A stretch of 64,000 nucleotides of DNA, from assembly GCA_031549265.1 (NCBI GenBank), contig JAVBQB010000002.1, forward strand, positions 124,001 through 188,000, written 5' to 3'. Made by a program: the position numbers and the translations under genes. The stretch's first letter is position 1; each line of letters opens with the position of its first letter. Shown one piece after another: positions 1-7,787 of the stretch. Under the pieces are notes generated by a model. It searched no databases and was not told where the DNA came from. It saw nothing but the letters and a program-made list of their open reading frames with translations. The stretch comes from JAVBQB01 sp031549265 (GTDB lineage Bacteria > Bacillota > Clostridia > Oscillospirales > JAVBQB01).

Positions 1-320
1 ATCAGCCCGCGGACAGTGGCGTCATCCTCAAAGTAAAGGATGCTGCCGTAACCGGCTACGAACGAATTTACCTTCTCATCGGTGGCGGCAAAGGCTTCGG
101 GCGGGACTATGCGCCGGAGCGTTTCCATCACGATTGACCACAATTTCGTGTGATACGCGCCGAAAAGCACAACTACCCTCGAAGTCTGAGAGTTAAAAGC
201 GGACGGGCAGTGCAGCAAAGCGGTTTCGACGATTTCCAGAATCCGATCCTGCGAAACTGTTATCTCGTTTCCGATAGCGTAGATTGTGCGTCTCTTTTTA
301 ACGTTATCCAAAAATGTCAT
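1..320 (-). CDS. Nitroreductase family protein, Frm2-like (5' part only; runs off the left edge)
   Basis: The reverse strand opens with ATG at 320, preceded by a strong GGGAGG ribosome site, and stays open to the window edge for about 106 codons. The translation starts MTFLDNVKKRRTIYAIGNE and continues with PSAFNSQTSRVVVLFG and a FAAGYGSILYFED segment. This is the pattern of the fungal/bacterial Frm2-type nitroreductases, FMN-dependent NAD(P)H oxidoreductases of the cytoplasm; R-R-x-I-Y and S-A-F-N-S-Q lie in the flavin-binding part of that family. The C-terminal half is outside the window. The physiological substrate cannot be told from sequence; oxidative or nitro-compound stress is the usual association. 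A good promoter lies upstream. Confidence 0.85.
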   Translation of the reverse strand, partial: MTFLDNVKKRRTIYAIGNEITVSQDRILEIVETALLHCPSAFNSQTSRVVVLFGAYHTKLWSIVMETLRRIVPPEAFAATDEKVNSFVAGYGSILYFEDDATVRGL

Positions 321-404
321 GCAAAAACCTCCCTTAAAACGGTTTGTAAATGAAAGGCGGCGATCCGGACGGCAGGTTACCATAGGACAATCTCATTAAT
401 TAGA

Positions 405-433
405 AGTATACCACTCCGGTAGGTCAAAGTCAA
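405..433 (-). promoter_or_regulatory. Sigma-A-type promoter of the nitroreductase gene
   Basis: On the reverse strand TTGACT (428-433) and TATACT (405-410) are separated by 17 bp. The start codon at 320 is about 85 bp downstream. TTGACT is followed at once by a second TTGACC, a short direct repeat across the -35 region. Confidence 0.6.
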
Positions 434-474
434 TGAGAGGTAAAAATGGAAAAAAGCGCAAGTGTCACCGGAGC

Positions 475-503
475 TTGAATTCCGTATCCGCCCATGATAA
501 AAT
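475..503 (+). promoter_or_regulatory. Sigma-A-type promoter of the cysteine-cluster gene
   Basis: TTGAAT (475-480), 17 bp, TAAAAT (498-503), about 75 bp before the start at 579. It is divergent from the nitroreductase promoter. Confidence 0.5.
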
Positions 504-578
504 GTTCAGCATAGAAATGTTGACGCTTATAGAGTATTGCCGGTAAAAAGAATACTATGTCTGCGGGTGATTTGCCTT

Positions 579-893
579 ATGATATATCCGTGTATCGGTT
601 GTGGGATTTGCTGTACATTTCTGAAGGGCATTCCGGAGCTTGCCGGGTTCCACGGCGGCGACGGAGTCTGCGTTAATTTAAAAAACAACCGCTGCGAGAT
701 TTACGCGTCGCGCCCGGATATATGCAGTACTGAGAAAATGTACAGGCTGGTGCTGTCCGAAGATATGAGCGAGAACGAGTTTATTTATTCCAACCTGCAT
801 GTCTGCCTTATGCTTAACCGAGAGCACGGAGAAATACATAATGTGCGAAAGCTGACCGAAATAATCAAGGAATGGAGATCGAAGCTATCGTGA
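579..893 (+). CDS. YkgJ-type zinc/iron-chelating cysteine-cluster protein
   Basis: This 104-residue protein starts MIYPCIGCGICC and carries C5-x2-C8-x2-C11-C12, then C31, C39 and C49 in the context G-V-C-V-N-L ... R-C-E-I-Y-x3-R-P-x2-C. That is the signature of the YkgJ/Fe-S-cluster oxidoreductase-like family (UPF0153), thought to bind zinc or iron-sulfur. I chose ATG 579 because GGGTGA lies eight bases upstream; the reading frame is open further upstream but without a ribosome site and with a sequence unlike the family. The gene is monocistronic and ends in a bidirectional hairpin shared with the convergent SLH gene. Cellular role unknown. Confidence 0.75.
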   Translation: MIYPCIGCGICCTFLKGIPELAGFHGGDGVCVNLKNNRCEIYASRPDICSTEKMYRLVLSEDMSENEFIYSNLHVCLMLNREHGEIHNVRKLTEIIKEWRSKLS

Positions 894-947
894 TCCGTCA
901 TCTCTTTGGCGATTTGCGATCGAGCGCAATTCACGCCGGATAAACAG

Positions 948-980
948 AAATCCGCCGAGCCGTACTGGCCTGGCGGATTT
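948..980. terminator. Bidirectional intrinsic terminator between convergent genes
   Basis: AAATCCGCC (948-956) pairs with GGCGGATTT (972-980), with T's at the 3' end of the stem on both strands. It sits between the cysteine-cluster gene and the convergent SLH gene. Confidence 0.6.
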
Positions 981-1057
981 ATCATATGCGCGGCTGGTGG
1001 TTGACAGATGGGCGCCCGGATTCAGCAAGTCGCGGCGTTGAAGTATAACCCGGTCTC

Positions 1058-2110
1058 TCAGCGTGCGCCCAGATAGTATACGTCGCACGTGATGTTGTCG
1101 TCGCTCACCAAGTCGAAACTGAACGGGCAATCCGCCGGCAATACCACTCGCCAGGTGACTAGACCGTCTTCGGCGTTTGTGTCGGAGAATACAGCGTCGC
1201 TGAAGCGGTCCTGTCCGGATTCGCCGGAGCCGCCCTGCTTATACGCGTAAAATTCACCAGAAAAGTAATGGCCGAAAACGTATTTCTCACCGCTGACAGA
1301 AAAAATTACGTCGTACACGGTGGAACCTGCTACCGGAAATTCGAAGGTGTATGTAAAGACCGCTTCCCTCGCCGAGCGGATATCGAGCTTGAGCGAGACG
1401 GGCTTCTGCTCATCAAATCCGGCGACGTCGGCCTCCGCGTTGACAAGATAGGTTCTGGCCGCGTTTTGGCCGGAATTATCCGGGAGCTGAGTTTCCGGCG
1501 CGTTTGCCAGTTCCTCAAGAATCGCCTGTAACAGCGTTTTGCCGCCGTCTTTGAGCTTCTGATCCAGCGCCTTTGCCGAGACGGTAACTGCGTCGCTGCG
1601 GGTAAAGGCTGATTTCGCGCCGTACTGGCCGGACGTGACGCCCAGCTTGTCGGTAAGCTCCCAGGCGGTACTCCAGGCAAAGTCGCCGTCCGAGCTGTAT
1701 CCCAGCGCCCTGAGCACAAACGTCAGGTACTGCGCGGCGCTGACGGTGTCGGTGCCGTTGAATTTCGTCGCGGACATGCCGGAAGTCAGACCGTGCACAA
1801 AGGCGTATCCGACATAGGGCCGCGCCCAGTCCGCAACGTCGGTGAACGGGATTGTCCACGCGCCGGAGAGCGCCTCGGCCTCCTTGCCGAGCAGACGGAC
1901 GAGGAGGGTGACGGTTTCCATGCGGTTCGGAGAGCGGTCAAGGTCGTAATTCGGCGTGCCGTCCGCGCTGACGCCGACGCCGTTGAAAAGTCCCAGCTCA
2001 TGCAGCCGGTCTGCGGCTTTAACCGCCTCTGCCGGCGCCGCGAAGGCCGGGGCAGCGAGGCTCGCGCAAAGCACCGCGACAATCAGCAGTGATGTTGCTT
2101 TTTTAAGCAT
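1058..2110 (-). CDS. Secreted S-layer-homology (SLH) domain protein
   Basis: The 350-residue product begins with a classical signal peptide (MLKKATSLLIVAVLCASLAA, cleavage near AFA-A at residue 24). Residues about 28-80 and 85-200 look like SLH repeats: AADRLHELGLFNGVG, then FTDVADWARPYVGYAF and the T-R-S-D-A motif. SLH repeats bind pyruvylated secondary wall polymer. The last 120 residues are a beta-rich tail I do not recognise, possibly the exposed functional part. It lies only 43 bp after the DUF4180 gene, so the two may be cotranscribed. A role at the cell surface is secure; anything more specific is not. Confidence 0.8.
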   Translation of the reverse strand: MLKKATSLLIVAVLCASLAAPAFAAPAEAVKAADRLHELGLFNGVGVSADGTPNYDLDRSPNRMETVTLLVRLLGKEAEALSGAWTIPFTDVADWARPYVGYAFVHGLTSGMSATKFNGTDTVSAAQYLTFVLRALGYSSDGDFAWSTAWELTDKLGVTSGQYGAKSAFTRSDAVTVSAKALDQKLKDGGKTLLQAILEELANAPETQLPDNSGQNAARTYLVNAEADVAGFDEQKPVSLKLDIRSAREAVFTYTFEFPVAGSTVYDVIFSVSGEKYVFGHYFSGEFYAYKQGGSGESGQDRFSDAVFSDTNAEDGLVTWRVVLPADCPFSFDLVSDDNITCDVYYLGAR

Positions 2111-2153
2111 TTTATTGTTCCTCTCTGTTTTATGAAAGTTAGCCGGTCGGGAT

Positions 2154-2519
2154 TCAGCGGCGGGTCAGCTTGCCCAGCGCGTCCTTTTCGGACGGGACGA
2201 AGAATATCGAGTTGCCGTTGTTACATTCGTATATGAAATCTCGGAGCGCCTTGCTCGAATATACGGAAAAGTCGCCAACAATCGCGAGGCGCATCATATA
2301 GGTCGAGAACTTTTGCAGTACGTCACCCGCAATGCCGGTGCGCAGCTCAAAAAAGTCCTCCGTAATATTTTCCTTGTTTATTACAACCGCGTTGCAGCCG
2401 TCGTGATAGTTTACGTTCATGATTAGATCGAGCGCCGACTGTGTGTCGGTAATAATCACTTCGTTGCCGCTGACGACTGCGATTTTATTTCCGCTGGATT
2501 CGACTATCTTCTTTTCCAA
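2154..2519 (-). CDS. DUF4180 domain protein
   Basis: The 121-residue protein starts at TTG 2519 behind AGGAGG. It matches the DUF4180 pattern: an N-terminal VVSGNEVIITDTQSALDLI segment, then VNYHDGCNAVVINKENITEDFFELRTGIAGDVLQKF and the conserved RLAIVGDFSVYSSKALRDFIYECN. DUF4180 proteins are small, cytosolic and of unknown biochemical function, often found near regulators or stress genes. No signal peptide, membrane segment or catalytic motif is visible. An extended -10 element lies directly upstream and the SLH gene follows after 43 bp. Confidence 0.8.
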   Translation of the reverse strand: MEKKIVESSGNKIAVVSGNEVIITDTQSALDLIMNVNYHDGCNAVVINKENITEDFFELRTGIAGDVLQKFSTYMMRLAIVGDFSVYSSKALRDFIYECNNGNSIFFVPSEKDALGKLTRR

Positions 2520-2554
2520 GGGTTTCGCCTCCTGATTTATAGTGAGTGTGCTCC

Positions 2555-2563
2555 ATTATACCA
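2555..2563 (-). promoter_or_regulatory. Extended -10 promoter of the DUF4180 gene
   Basis: On the reverse strand TGG-TATAAT (a TGn extended -10), with no good -35, 36 bp before the TTG start at 2519. Confidence 0.5.
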
Positions 2564-2798
2564 CTCTGGACAAAAAATAAAAGCTGGCGCAGGAGAAAAA
2601 TTGCTTTTTTGTGAGGGATACCATTGACGGCGCCGAGCCGCGCTTTGATCTGCTCAGTCACCATAAATGACAATCATGCTGCGCTCATTTGATGAACTGT
2701 GGCACATCATGAGTTTATTTTGCTTAAAAATCGCAGTGCATAACGACCAAGAATAATCATAACATGCCTCGGCTATTATTAACGGAGATACTAACAGA

Positions 2799-2834
2799 GG
2801 AGCGCCGCGACTGATTTATCAGCCGCAGCGCTCC
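2799..2834. repeat. 36-bp palindromic repeat, copy 1 (3' side of the M28 peptidase gene)
   Basis: GGAGCGC (2799-2805) and GCGCTCC (2828-2834) form the outer stem; GCG/CGC and CTGAT/ATCAG continue it after single mismatches. It matches copy 2 at 5525-5560 in 30 of 36 positions. It lies about 50 bp downstream of the peptidase stop codon, so it may act as a terminator, though no strong T-run follows. Confidence 0.65.
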
Positions 2835-2883
2835 TTATGGTATGAGACTTAATTCAGTTTTTCGAGGATTCGACGCCGGGTAA

Positions 2884-5421
2884 TTACGAAAATGCCTGGA
2901 TGGCATCCAGATCAAATCCGTCCAGTCTTGCCAGGAACGTGCTGTACTTGTACCATGCGTCACCCGATCTGAACGAGTTCGCGCCATTAAAGGTATACTC
3001 GATGTTTCCGTTGTCCTTAATGTTAAAGCTGCTCAGAAGAAGACCCGCGTTTGCTTCGTTATAGATGTTGTATTTATGGGTCGCATCGGCAAGCATGACA
3101 GCCCCAGCGCCTGACACGTTTTCTGGGAACCAGACGTTAATTTCCGAGCTGTTGCCGTGTTGCACCAGCTCCTGAGAGAAGCCGTCGATACCGTTGTCGC
3201 TGATCATACCGAGCTTGCTCAGCAGGTTGCCGGGCGCGTTGAATACCGTTCCGATGTAGAGCTTATCGACGGTCTGGCCATCGACCACGGCGTCAATGAG
3301 CCAGATCTCAGCGGCTTCGGGGTGCCACGCGCCCTGTGTGATTTCATACAGCGTCAGGTCGTAATCATTCGGGCGGTTGACGATGGGAGCGCCGAAGGAA
3401 TAGGTCACGTTCTCATAATATCTGAGCGCGGTAATGCCCGCGTTGTTTATTGGAACCAGAGGATTGTTGAAGTCATAGGCATTCTGGCCGCCAAGCGCAT
3501 TTCCGGTGTTGACTCGCAGGTCGGGAGCGCTGTCATTGACGCCCTTGGTCTTGGCGCCGGATGTGACTCCGCTTGCCCAGACGGGAGCGGCTTCCGCGCG
3601 CGAAACGGTGATTTCAAGTGAGGCGGTGAATTCGCCGAAGCTCACTGTAACAGTAACGGGGCCCGCGGTGTTGAGGAGAGTGCCGACGGCCGGGTCAGTC
3701 GTGTATTCGGTGACTTCCCGTTCCAGGCCGTCCGCATAAACGCCGGTCACCACCAAGCCGGTGAGGTCGAGCTGTTCGCCGAGCTGATACTCAAGTTTCG
3801 CGGGTTTTGCTGTCAAACGGATTCCGGTTGCAGGGATACGGTAGACGCCGGCGGTATCAAATATCGCGAGAGAGATGATATCGCCTTGCGACTGCATACG
3901 GGTTTTGCTGTAGTTGAGTTCGGGCGTGTCGCCGACTCTGTGATACAGAAGCTCAAAGCCCGTGCCTCTGCGGTTGGAGCGCCAGTCGTACTCAATCGCG
4001 TTGAACATATTCGCGAAGGCGTTGTCGTTCTTTCTGCCCTCGACGACAAAGGCATAATGGTCGGTTGTCGTGTCATAGCAAAAGAAATAGTTCTCCATCG
4101 GGAAGTCCAGCTTTTCAGCGGCTTTGACCGATGCGTTGTAGGCGATATTTTCCTCGGCAATCGCCACGGCGGCGGGGTTGTCCTTGAGCGCAACATTATT
4201 GTCTTTGATGGCGCTTTGCAGTGTCTGAAGGCGTGTGTCACTGATGTTGACGAATATGTAATTGCAGTCGTCGGCTCCGGTGGAGATCATGTCCATGTTA
4301 AAGTTCGCGACAAAATTGGATTTTTCCTCGTCGGACATGTTGTTGCAATAGTTATAAGCGCCGAGCAGTCCGTTTTCTTCGGAGCCAAAGAACATAAACA
4401 TGATATTATACTCAAACGGTACGTCTTTGAAGGCTCTTGCCATCTCGAGGGTCATCGCCGTGCCGGACGCGTTGTCGTTGCAGCCCGGGCCGGAAATCAC
4501 CGAGTCGTGGTGGCAGGATATGTAGACAGTCTTTTTGCTGCCGACAGCAGACGGAAGGTACGCGAAAACGTTCTTGGCGTATTTATCAAGCTCCATGCTG
4601 AGGGTGATTTCTGTGTCGCTATCAAGCAAACTGATGAACTTATCTGCGTCATTATACTTGACGCAGCCGACCGGGATATTTATGTCGGCAGGCTGGTTTG
4701 AGATCGCGGCCGCGGCTATTCTGCTGTAGCCGGTGTTGCCGTCGTCGGCGGGCTTGAGATAGACAAAAACGATGCCGGCCGCGCCAGCTTCAGACAGTTT
4801 GCCGATAGCGTCGGTATATATCGTGGTATACTGGTTGCTGATGATGCTGCCTGATGCGCTGAGCGGGATTATTGCGATTTTGCCGCTGACGTCAATATCA
4901 GAGATGTCCGGCAGCAGGCTGGTGTCGGCGTTCGGCAGATCGACTACAACGGCGGGAGCGGATATCTCGCCGTAGAACTGATATTTACTATTAGCCGCCC
5001 ATGCGGGGCCGTATACGTTATATGTATCTTCGCCGATTGTCAGAAGGCCGTTGTTGAAGTAGTTGGGAGTGGGAGCCGAACCTGCGGGATATCTTAGCAT
5101 CTCAAACTCTTCCACCCACGGCTGGTAACCGAAGGACTCGAGCTGCCCCGTCAAGTATTCGACCGTCTCGTCCTCCTCGGGCGTGCCTGAGAATCTGGAG
5201 CCGATTGTCTCGGAGAGATAGCGGAGATAAGTCTCGACATTGTCATAATCAAGCCGCTCGACAAAGGCTTTCTCAACCGCGTTCAGACCGTCATGGCTGA
5301 CCGTCGGTATGTCCCCCTCGAAACCGGCCACCGCCGGCAGCGCTGTCAGCAAAAATGTCACTGCCAGTATCATTGCGAGAATACCTTTTCTGCGGAACTT
5401 GACTTTTGTGCCCATTTCCAT
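2884..5421 (-). CDS. Secreted M28-family zinc aminopeptidase with PA and Ig-like domains
   Basis: The 845-residue precursor has a signal peptide (basic KVKFRRKG, hydrophobic stretch, cleavage near residue 33). A protease-associated (PA) insert spans about 130-270. The M28 catalytic domain at about 285-525 keeps the co-catalytic zinc ligands: H304 and D306 (CHHDS), bridging D316 (GCNDNASG), the E348-E349 pair (GSEENGLLG), D377 (NFNMDM) and H455 (TTDHYAF). Residues about 533-607 are a Big_3-type Ig-like domain (LTAKPAKLEYQLGEQLDLTG). The C-terminal 230 residues are unassigned. It likely releases amino acids from peptides outside the cell. The start at 5421 has AGGAGG upstream. The gene is monocistronic and flanked by two copies of a palindromic repeat. 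Confidence 0.9.
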   Translation of the reverse strand: MEMGTKVKFRRKGILAMILAVTFLLTALPAVAGFEGDIPTVSHDGLNAVEKAFVERLDYDNVETYLRYLSETIGSRFSGTPEEDETVEYLTGQLESFGYQPWVEEFEMLRYPAGSAPTPNYFNNGLLTIGEDTYNVYGPAWAANSKYQFYGEISAPAVVVDLPNADTSLLPDISDIDVSGKIAIIPLSASGSIISNQYTTIYTDAIGKLSEAGAAGIVFVYLKPADDGNTGYSRIAAAAISNQPADINIPVGCVKYNDADKFISLLDSDTEITLSMELDKYAKNVFAYLPSAVGSKKTVYISCHHDSVISGPGCNDNASGTAMTLEMARAFKDVPFEYNIMFMFFGSEENGLLGAYNYCNNMSDEEKSNFVANFNMDMISTGADDCNYIFVNISDTRLQTLQSAIKDNNVALKDNPAAVAIAEENIAYNASVKAAEKLDFPMENYFFCYDTTTDHYAFVVEGRKNDNAFANMFNAIEYDWRSNRRGTGFELLYHRVGDTPELNYSKTRMQSQGDIISLAIFDTAGVYRIPATGIRLTAKPAKLEYQLGEQLDLTGLVVTGVYADGLEREVTEYTTDPAVGTLLNTAGPVTVTVSFGEFTASLEITVSRAEAAPVWASGVTSGAKTKGVNDSAPDLRVNTGNALGGQNAYDFNNPLVPINNAGITALRYYENVTYSFGAPIVNRPNDYDLTLYEITQGAWHPEAAEIWLIDAVVDGQTVDKLYIGTVFNAPGNLLSKLGMISDNGIDGFSQELVQHGNSSEINVWFPENVSGAGAVMLADATHKYNIYNEANAGLLLSSFNIKDNGNIEYTFNGANSFRSGDAWYKYSTFLARLDGFDLDAIQAFS

Positions 5422-5447
5422 TCCTCCTAAATTAATTTAGCAGGCTA

Positions 5448-5476
5448 ATTATAAAACATGATAAAGTAATAATCAA
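5448..5476 (-). promoter_or_regulatory. Sigma-A-type promoter of the M28 peptidase gene
   Basis: On the reverse strand TTGATT (5471-5476), 17 bp, TATAAT (5448-5453), 27 bp before the start codon. Confidence 0.7.
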
Positions 5477-5524
5477 GTAAAATCACAATTTCTACCAATT
5501 TAGCCAAAGCTGCAACACAAGTGC

Positions 5525-5560
5525 GGAGCGCCGCAGCCGATTGACCAGCCGCGGCGCTCC
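5525..5560. repeat. 36-bp palindromic repeat, copy 2 (3' side of the V-ATPase operon)
   Basis: GGAGCGCCGC (5525-5534) pairs with GCGGCGCTCC (5551-5560); flanking GC/GC bases extend the stem to 12 bp. It is 30/36 identical to copy 1 at 2799-2834. It lies 109 bp after the ntpD stop codon and may terminate that operon. Both copies are followed rightward by a similar TTATTCAGT/TTAATTCAGT stretch, so the duplicated unit may be larger than the stem. Confidence 0.65.
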
Positions 5561-5668
5561 GCAGATATCCAATGCAGTACCGAATAATCTTATTCAGTCT
5601 TATCCTAATTAAAGTCGCTCAAATGTCGGTCAAATCGCCTTTTTCACCGGCATTCAGCAGCATATTCC

Positions 5669-6331
5669 CTACTCCCGTAATGCATTCGCCTCGAACTGCG
5701 CCTTGATCATCATATCCTTGACCTTCATCAGCCGGGTCAGATTGCCGCGCTCGTTTTCGTCCAGCTTCATCGTGATATACTTGATAGTCTCCTCAAACTG
5801 CGGGATCATGACGTATTCCAGCGCGTTGACGCGGCGGCGGGTCTTTTCGATCTCCTGAGCCAGCAGCTGCATGGTCTTTTCGATCTCGGCGAGCTTCAGC
5901 ATATCCTGAAACACTTTCGAAAGCGCGGAGATCGCGTCGTCAAGCTCGCCGGACGTCGTGGAGAACGAATAGGGATAGATATCCGACGCCCGGTCACTTT
6001 TGGTGACAAAGGTGTATTCGGGCACGTACACGCTCATTATATTCTTGCTCGATACCTCAAGCGACACCGACTGCTTTGGATAGGCCAGCGACTGCTCCAG
6101 CATTTCGGGCGACATCAGCGACGAAGCGATCGAGAAGCTGACGTGCGATTTCGCAAGCGCTTCCTCGACAGAGGTGCGCAGCTCGCGGTTGATCTGCATT
6201 ATCTCGAGAAAACGGCGAACGAGTTCGTCGCGTTTGTCTTTGAGCAGCTTGTGACCGCGGCGGGCGGTGCGCAGTCTGCCCTTGAGGCGCGTGAGCTCCA
6301 TTCGAGTTGGATTGACATTGAGTCGTGCCAT
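5669..6331 (-). CDS. ntpD: V-type ATP synthase subunit D
   Basis: The 220-residue protein has the subunit D hallmark MARLNVNPTRMELTRLKGRL near its start and a long two-helix coiled coil (about 10-70 and 130-210). Subunit D is the central rotor shaft that, with F, links the A3B3 head to the membrane ring. ATG 6331 is preceded by GGAGGG. It is the last gene of the leftward operon, 70 bp after ntpB. Confidence 0.95.
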   Translation of the reverse strand: MARLNVNPTRMELTRLKGRLRTARRGHKLLKDKRDELVRRFLEIMQINRELRTSVEEALAKSHVSFSIASSLMSPEMLEQSLAYPKQSVSLEVSSKNIMSVYVPEYTFVTKSDRASDIYPYSFSTTSGELDDAISALSKVFQDMLKLAEIEKTMQLLAQEIEKTRRRVNALEYVMIPQFEETIKYITMKLDENERGNLTRLMKVKDMMIKAQFEANALRE

Positions 6332-6401
6332 TTTTCCCTCCGTCCGGCAGGATTCCCGGGAAATACCACTCCCGAACCGCCGATAAATACCAGAAGACCT
6401 G

Positions 6402-7787
6402 TTACTTTTCCGAGCTGACTGCGTATTTTTCGATAAACTGCGGTCGGATACGCTTGAGCTCGGCTTTAGGCAATATGTCGAGCAATTCCCAGCCTATTGA
6501 CAGCGTTTCCTCGATGCTACGGTTGACGTCGTAGCCCTGAGAAACGTACCGCTGTTCAAACTGCTCGGCGAATTTGGCGTACAGCTTGTCGGTGTCGGAC
6601 AGCGCGGCCTCGCCGAGGATGGTCATCAGCTCCTTGCAGTCCTTGCCGCGGGCATAGGACGCAAAAAGCTGGTTCATCGTGTCGGCGTGATCCTCGCGCG
6701 TTTTACCCGCGCCGATGCCCTTGTCCTTTAGGCGGGAGAGCGACGGCAGTACGTCCACCGGCGGCTGGAGGTTCTTGCGGTACAGTTCGCGCGACAGGAT
6801 GATCTGCCCCTCGGTGATGTACCCGGTCAGGTCGGGGATGGGATGCGTCTTGTCGTCCTCGGGCATAGACAGAATGGGAATCATGGTAATCGAGCCGTCA
6901 TAGCCGATGCGGCGTCCGGCGCGTTCGTACATTGTGGCAAGGTCGGTGTACATATAGCCCGGATAGCCGCGGCGTCCGGGGACTTCCTTGCGCGCGGCGG
7001 AAACCTCGCGCATGGCCTCGGCGTAGTTGGTGATGTCGGTCAGGATGACCAGTACGTGCATGTTCAGGTCAAACGCCAGATATTCGGCGGCAGTCAGCGC
7101 CATGCGCGGGGTCGCGATGCGCTCAATCGCCGGGTCGTTGGCGAGGTTGATGAACAGAACCGTCCGGTCGATGGCTCCGGTCTGCTTAAAGTCCGAAATA
7201 AAGAAGTCGGCTTCCTCAAACGTTATGCCGATAGCCGCGAAAACGACGGCAAACGGCGCGTCGGAGGCCAGCACCTTGGCCTGGCGCGCGATCTGGGCGG
7301 CAAGCTTTGCGTGCGGCAGTCCGGAACCGGAGAATATGGGCAGCTTCTGCCCGCGAACCAGTGTGTTCAGCCCGTCAATTGACGAGACGCCGGTCTGGAT
7401 AAACTCCGAAGGATAATCGCGGGCGGCGGGGTTCATCGGCAGGCCGTTGATGTCCAGCCGCTTTTCGGCTAGAATGTCCGGCCCGTTGTCGGCGGGTCGT
7501 CCCAGCCCGTCGAAAACGCGGCCCAGAATTTCGTTTGAAACGGCGAGTTCCAGGCTTTTGCCCAGAAACCGCACCTTGCTCGCGGCGAGGTTAATGCCCG
7601 CCGACGACTCGAAGAGCTGAACCAGCGCGTTGGAACCGTCCAGCTCAAGCACGCGGCAGCGGCGCAGTTCGCCGTTTTGCAGCTCGATCTCACCGATCTC
7701 GTTATAGGTCACGCCCTCAACCTCGCGCACAAGCATGAGCGGGCCCGCGACCTCGGATATCGTCCGGTATTCCTTGATAATGCTCAC
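6402..7787 (-). CDS. ntpB: V-type ATP synthase subunit B
   Basis: The 461-residue non-catalytic nucleotide-binding subunit begins IIKEYRTISEVAGPLMLVREVEG. Where subunit A has a P-loop it has IFSGSGLPHAKLAAQIARQA, the expected degenerate B-subunit sequence. It alternates with subunit A in the A3B3 hexamer. Its start overlaps the ntpA stop by four bases (ATGA), implying translational coupling and balanced A:B synthesis. Confidence 0.97.
   Translation of the reverse strand: MSIIKEYRTISEVAGPLMLVREVEGVTYNEIGEIELQNGELRRCRVLELDGSNALVQLFESSAGINLAASKVRFLGKSLELAVSNEILGRVFDGLGRPADNGPDILAEKRLDINGLPMNPAARDYPSEFIQTGVSSIDGLNTLVRGQKLPIFSGSGLPHAKLAAQIARQAKVLASDAPFAVVFAAIGITFEEADFFISDFKQTGAIDRTVLFINLANDPAIERIATPRMALTAAEYLAFDLNMHVLVILTDITNYAEAMREVSAARKEVPGRRGYPGYMYTDLATMYERAGRRIGYDGSITMIPILSMPEDDKTHPIPDLTGYITEGQIILSRELYRKNLQPPVDVLPSLSRLKDKGIGAGKTREDHADTMNQLFASYARGKDCKELMTILGEAALSDTDKLYAKFAEQFEQRYVSQGYDVNRSIEETLSIGWELLDILPKAELKRIRPQFIEKYAVSSEK

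Larger units (their letters stand above)
2520..2883. other. 364-bp intergenic region
   Basis: It holds the promoter of the DUF4180 gene at its left end and, at 2799-2834, a 36-bp palindrome that follows the M28 peptidase gene. No convincing coding region is seen; a 62-codon frame at 2485-2673 lacks a ribosome site and runs across the DUF4180 start. Confidence 0.6.

Noticed and set aside
2485..2673. 62-codon frame overlapping the DUF4180 start
   Set aside because: No ribosome site, covers the DUF4180 promoter and matches nothing known.
3886..4701. 271-codon frame antisense to the M28 peptidase gene
   Set aside because: Lies wholly within a gene with complete catalytic motifs and shows no family features.
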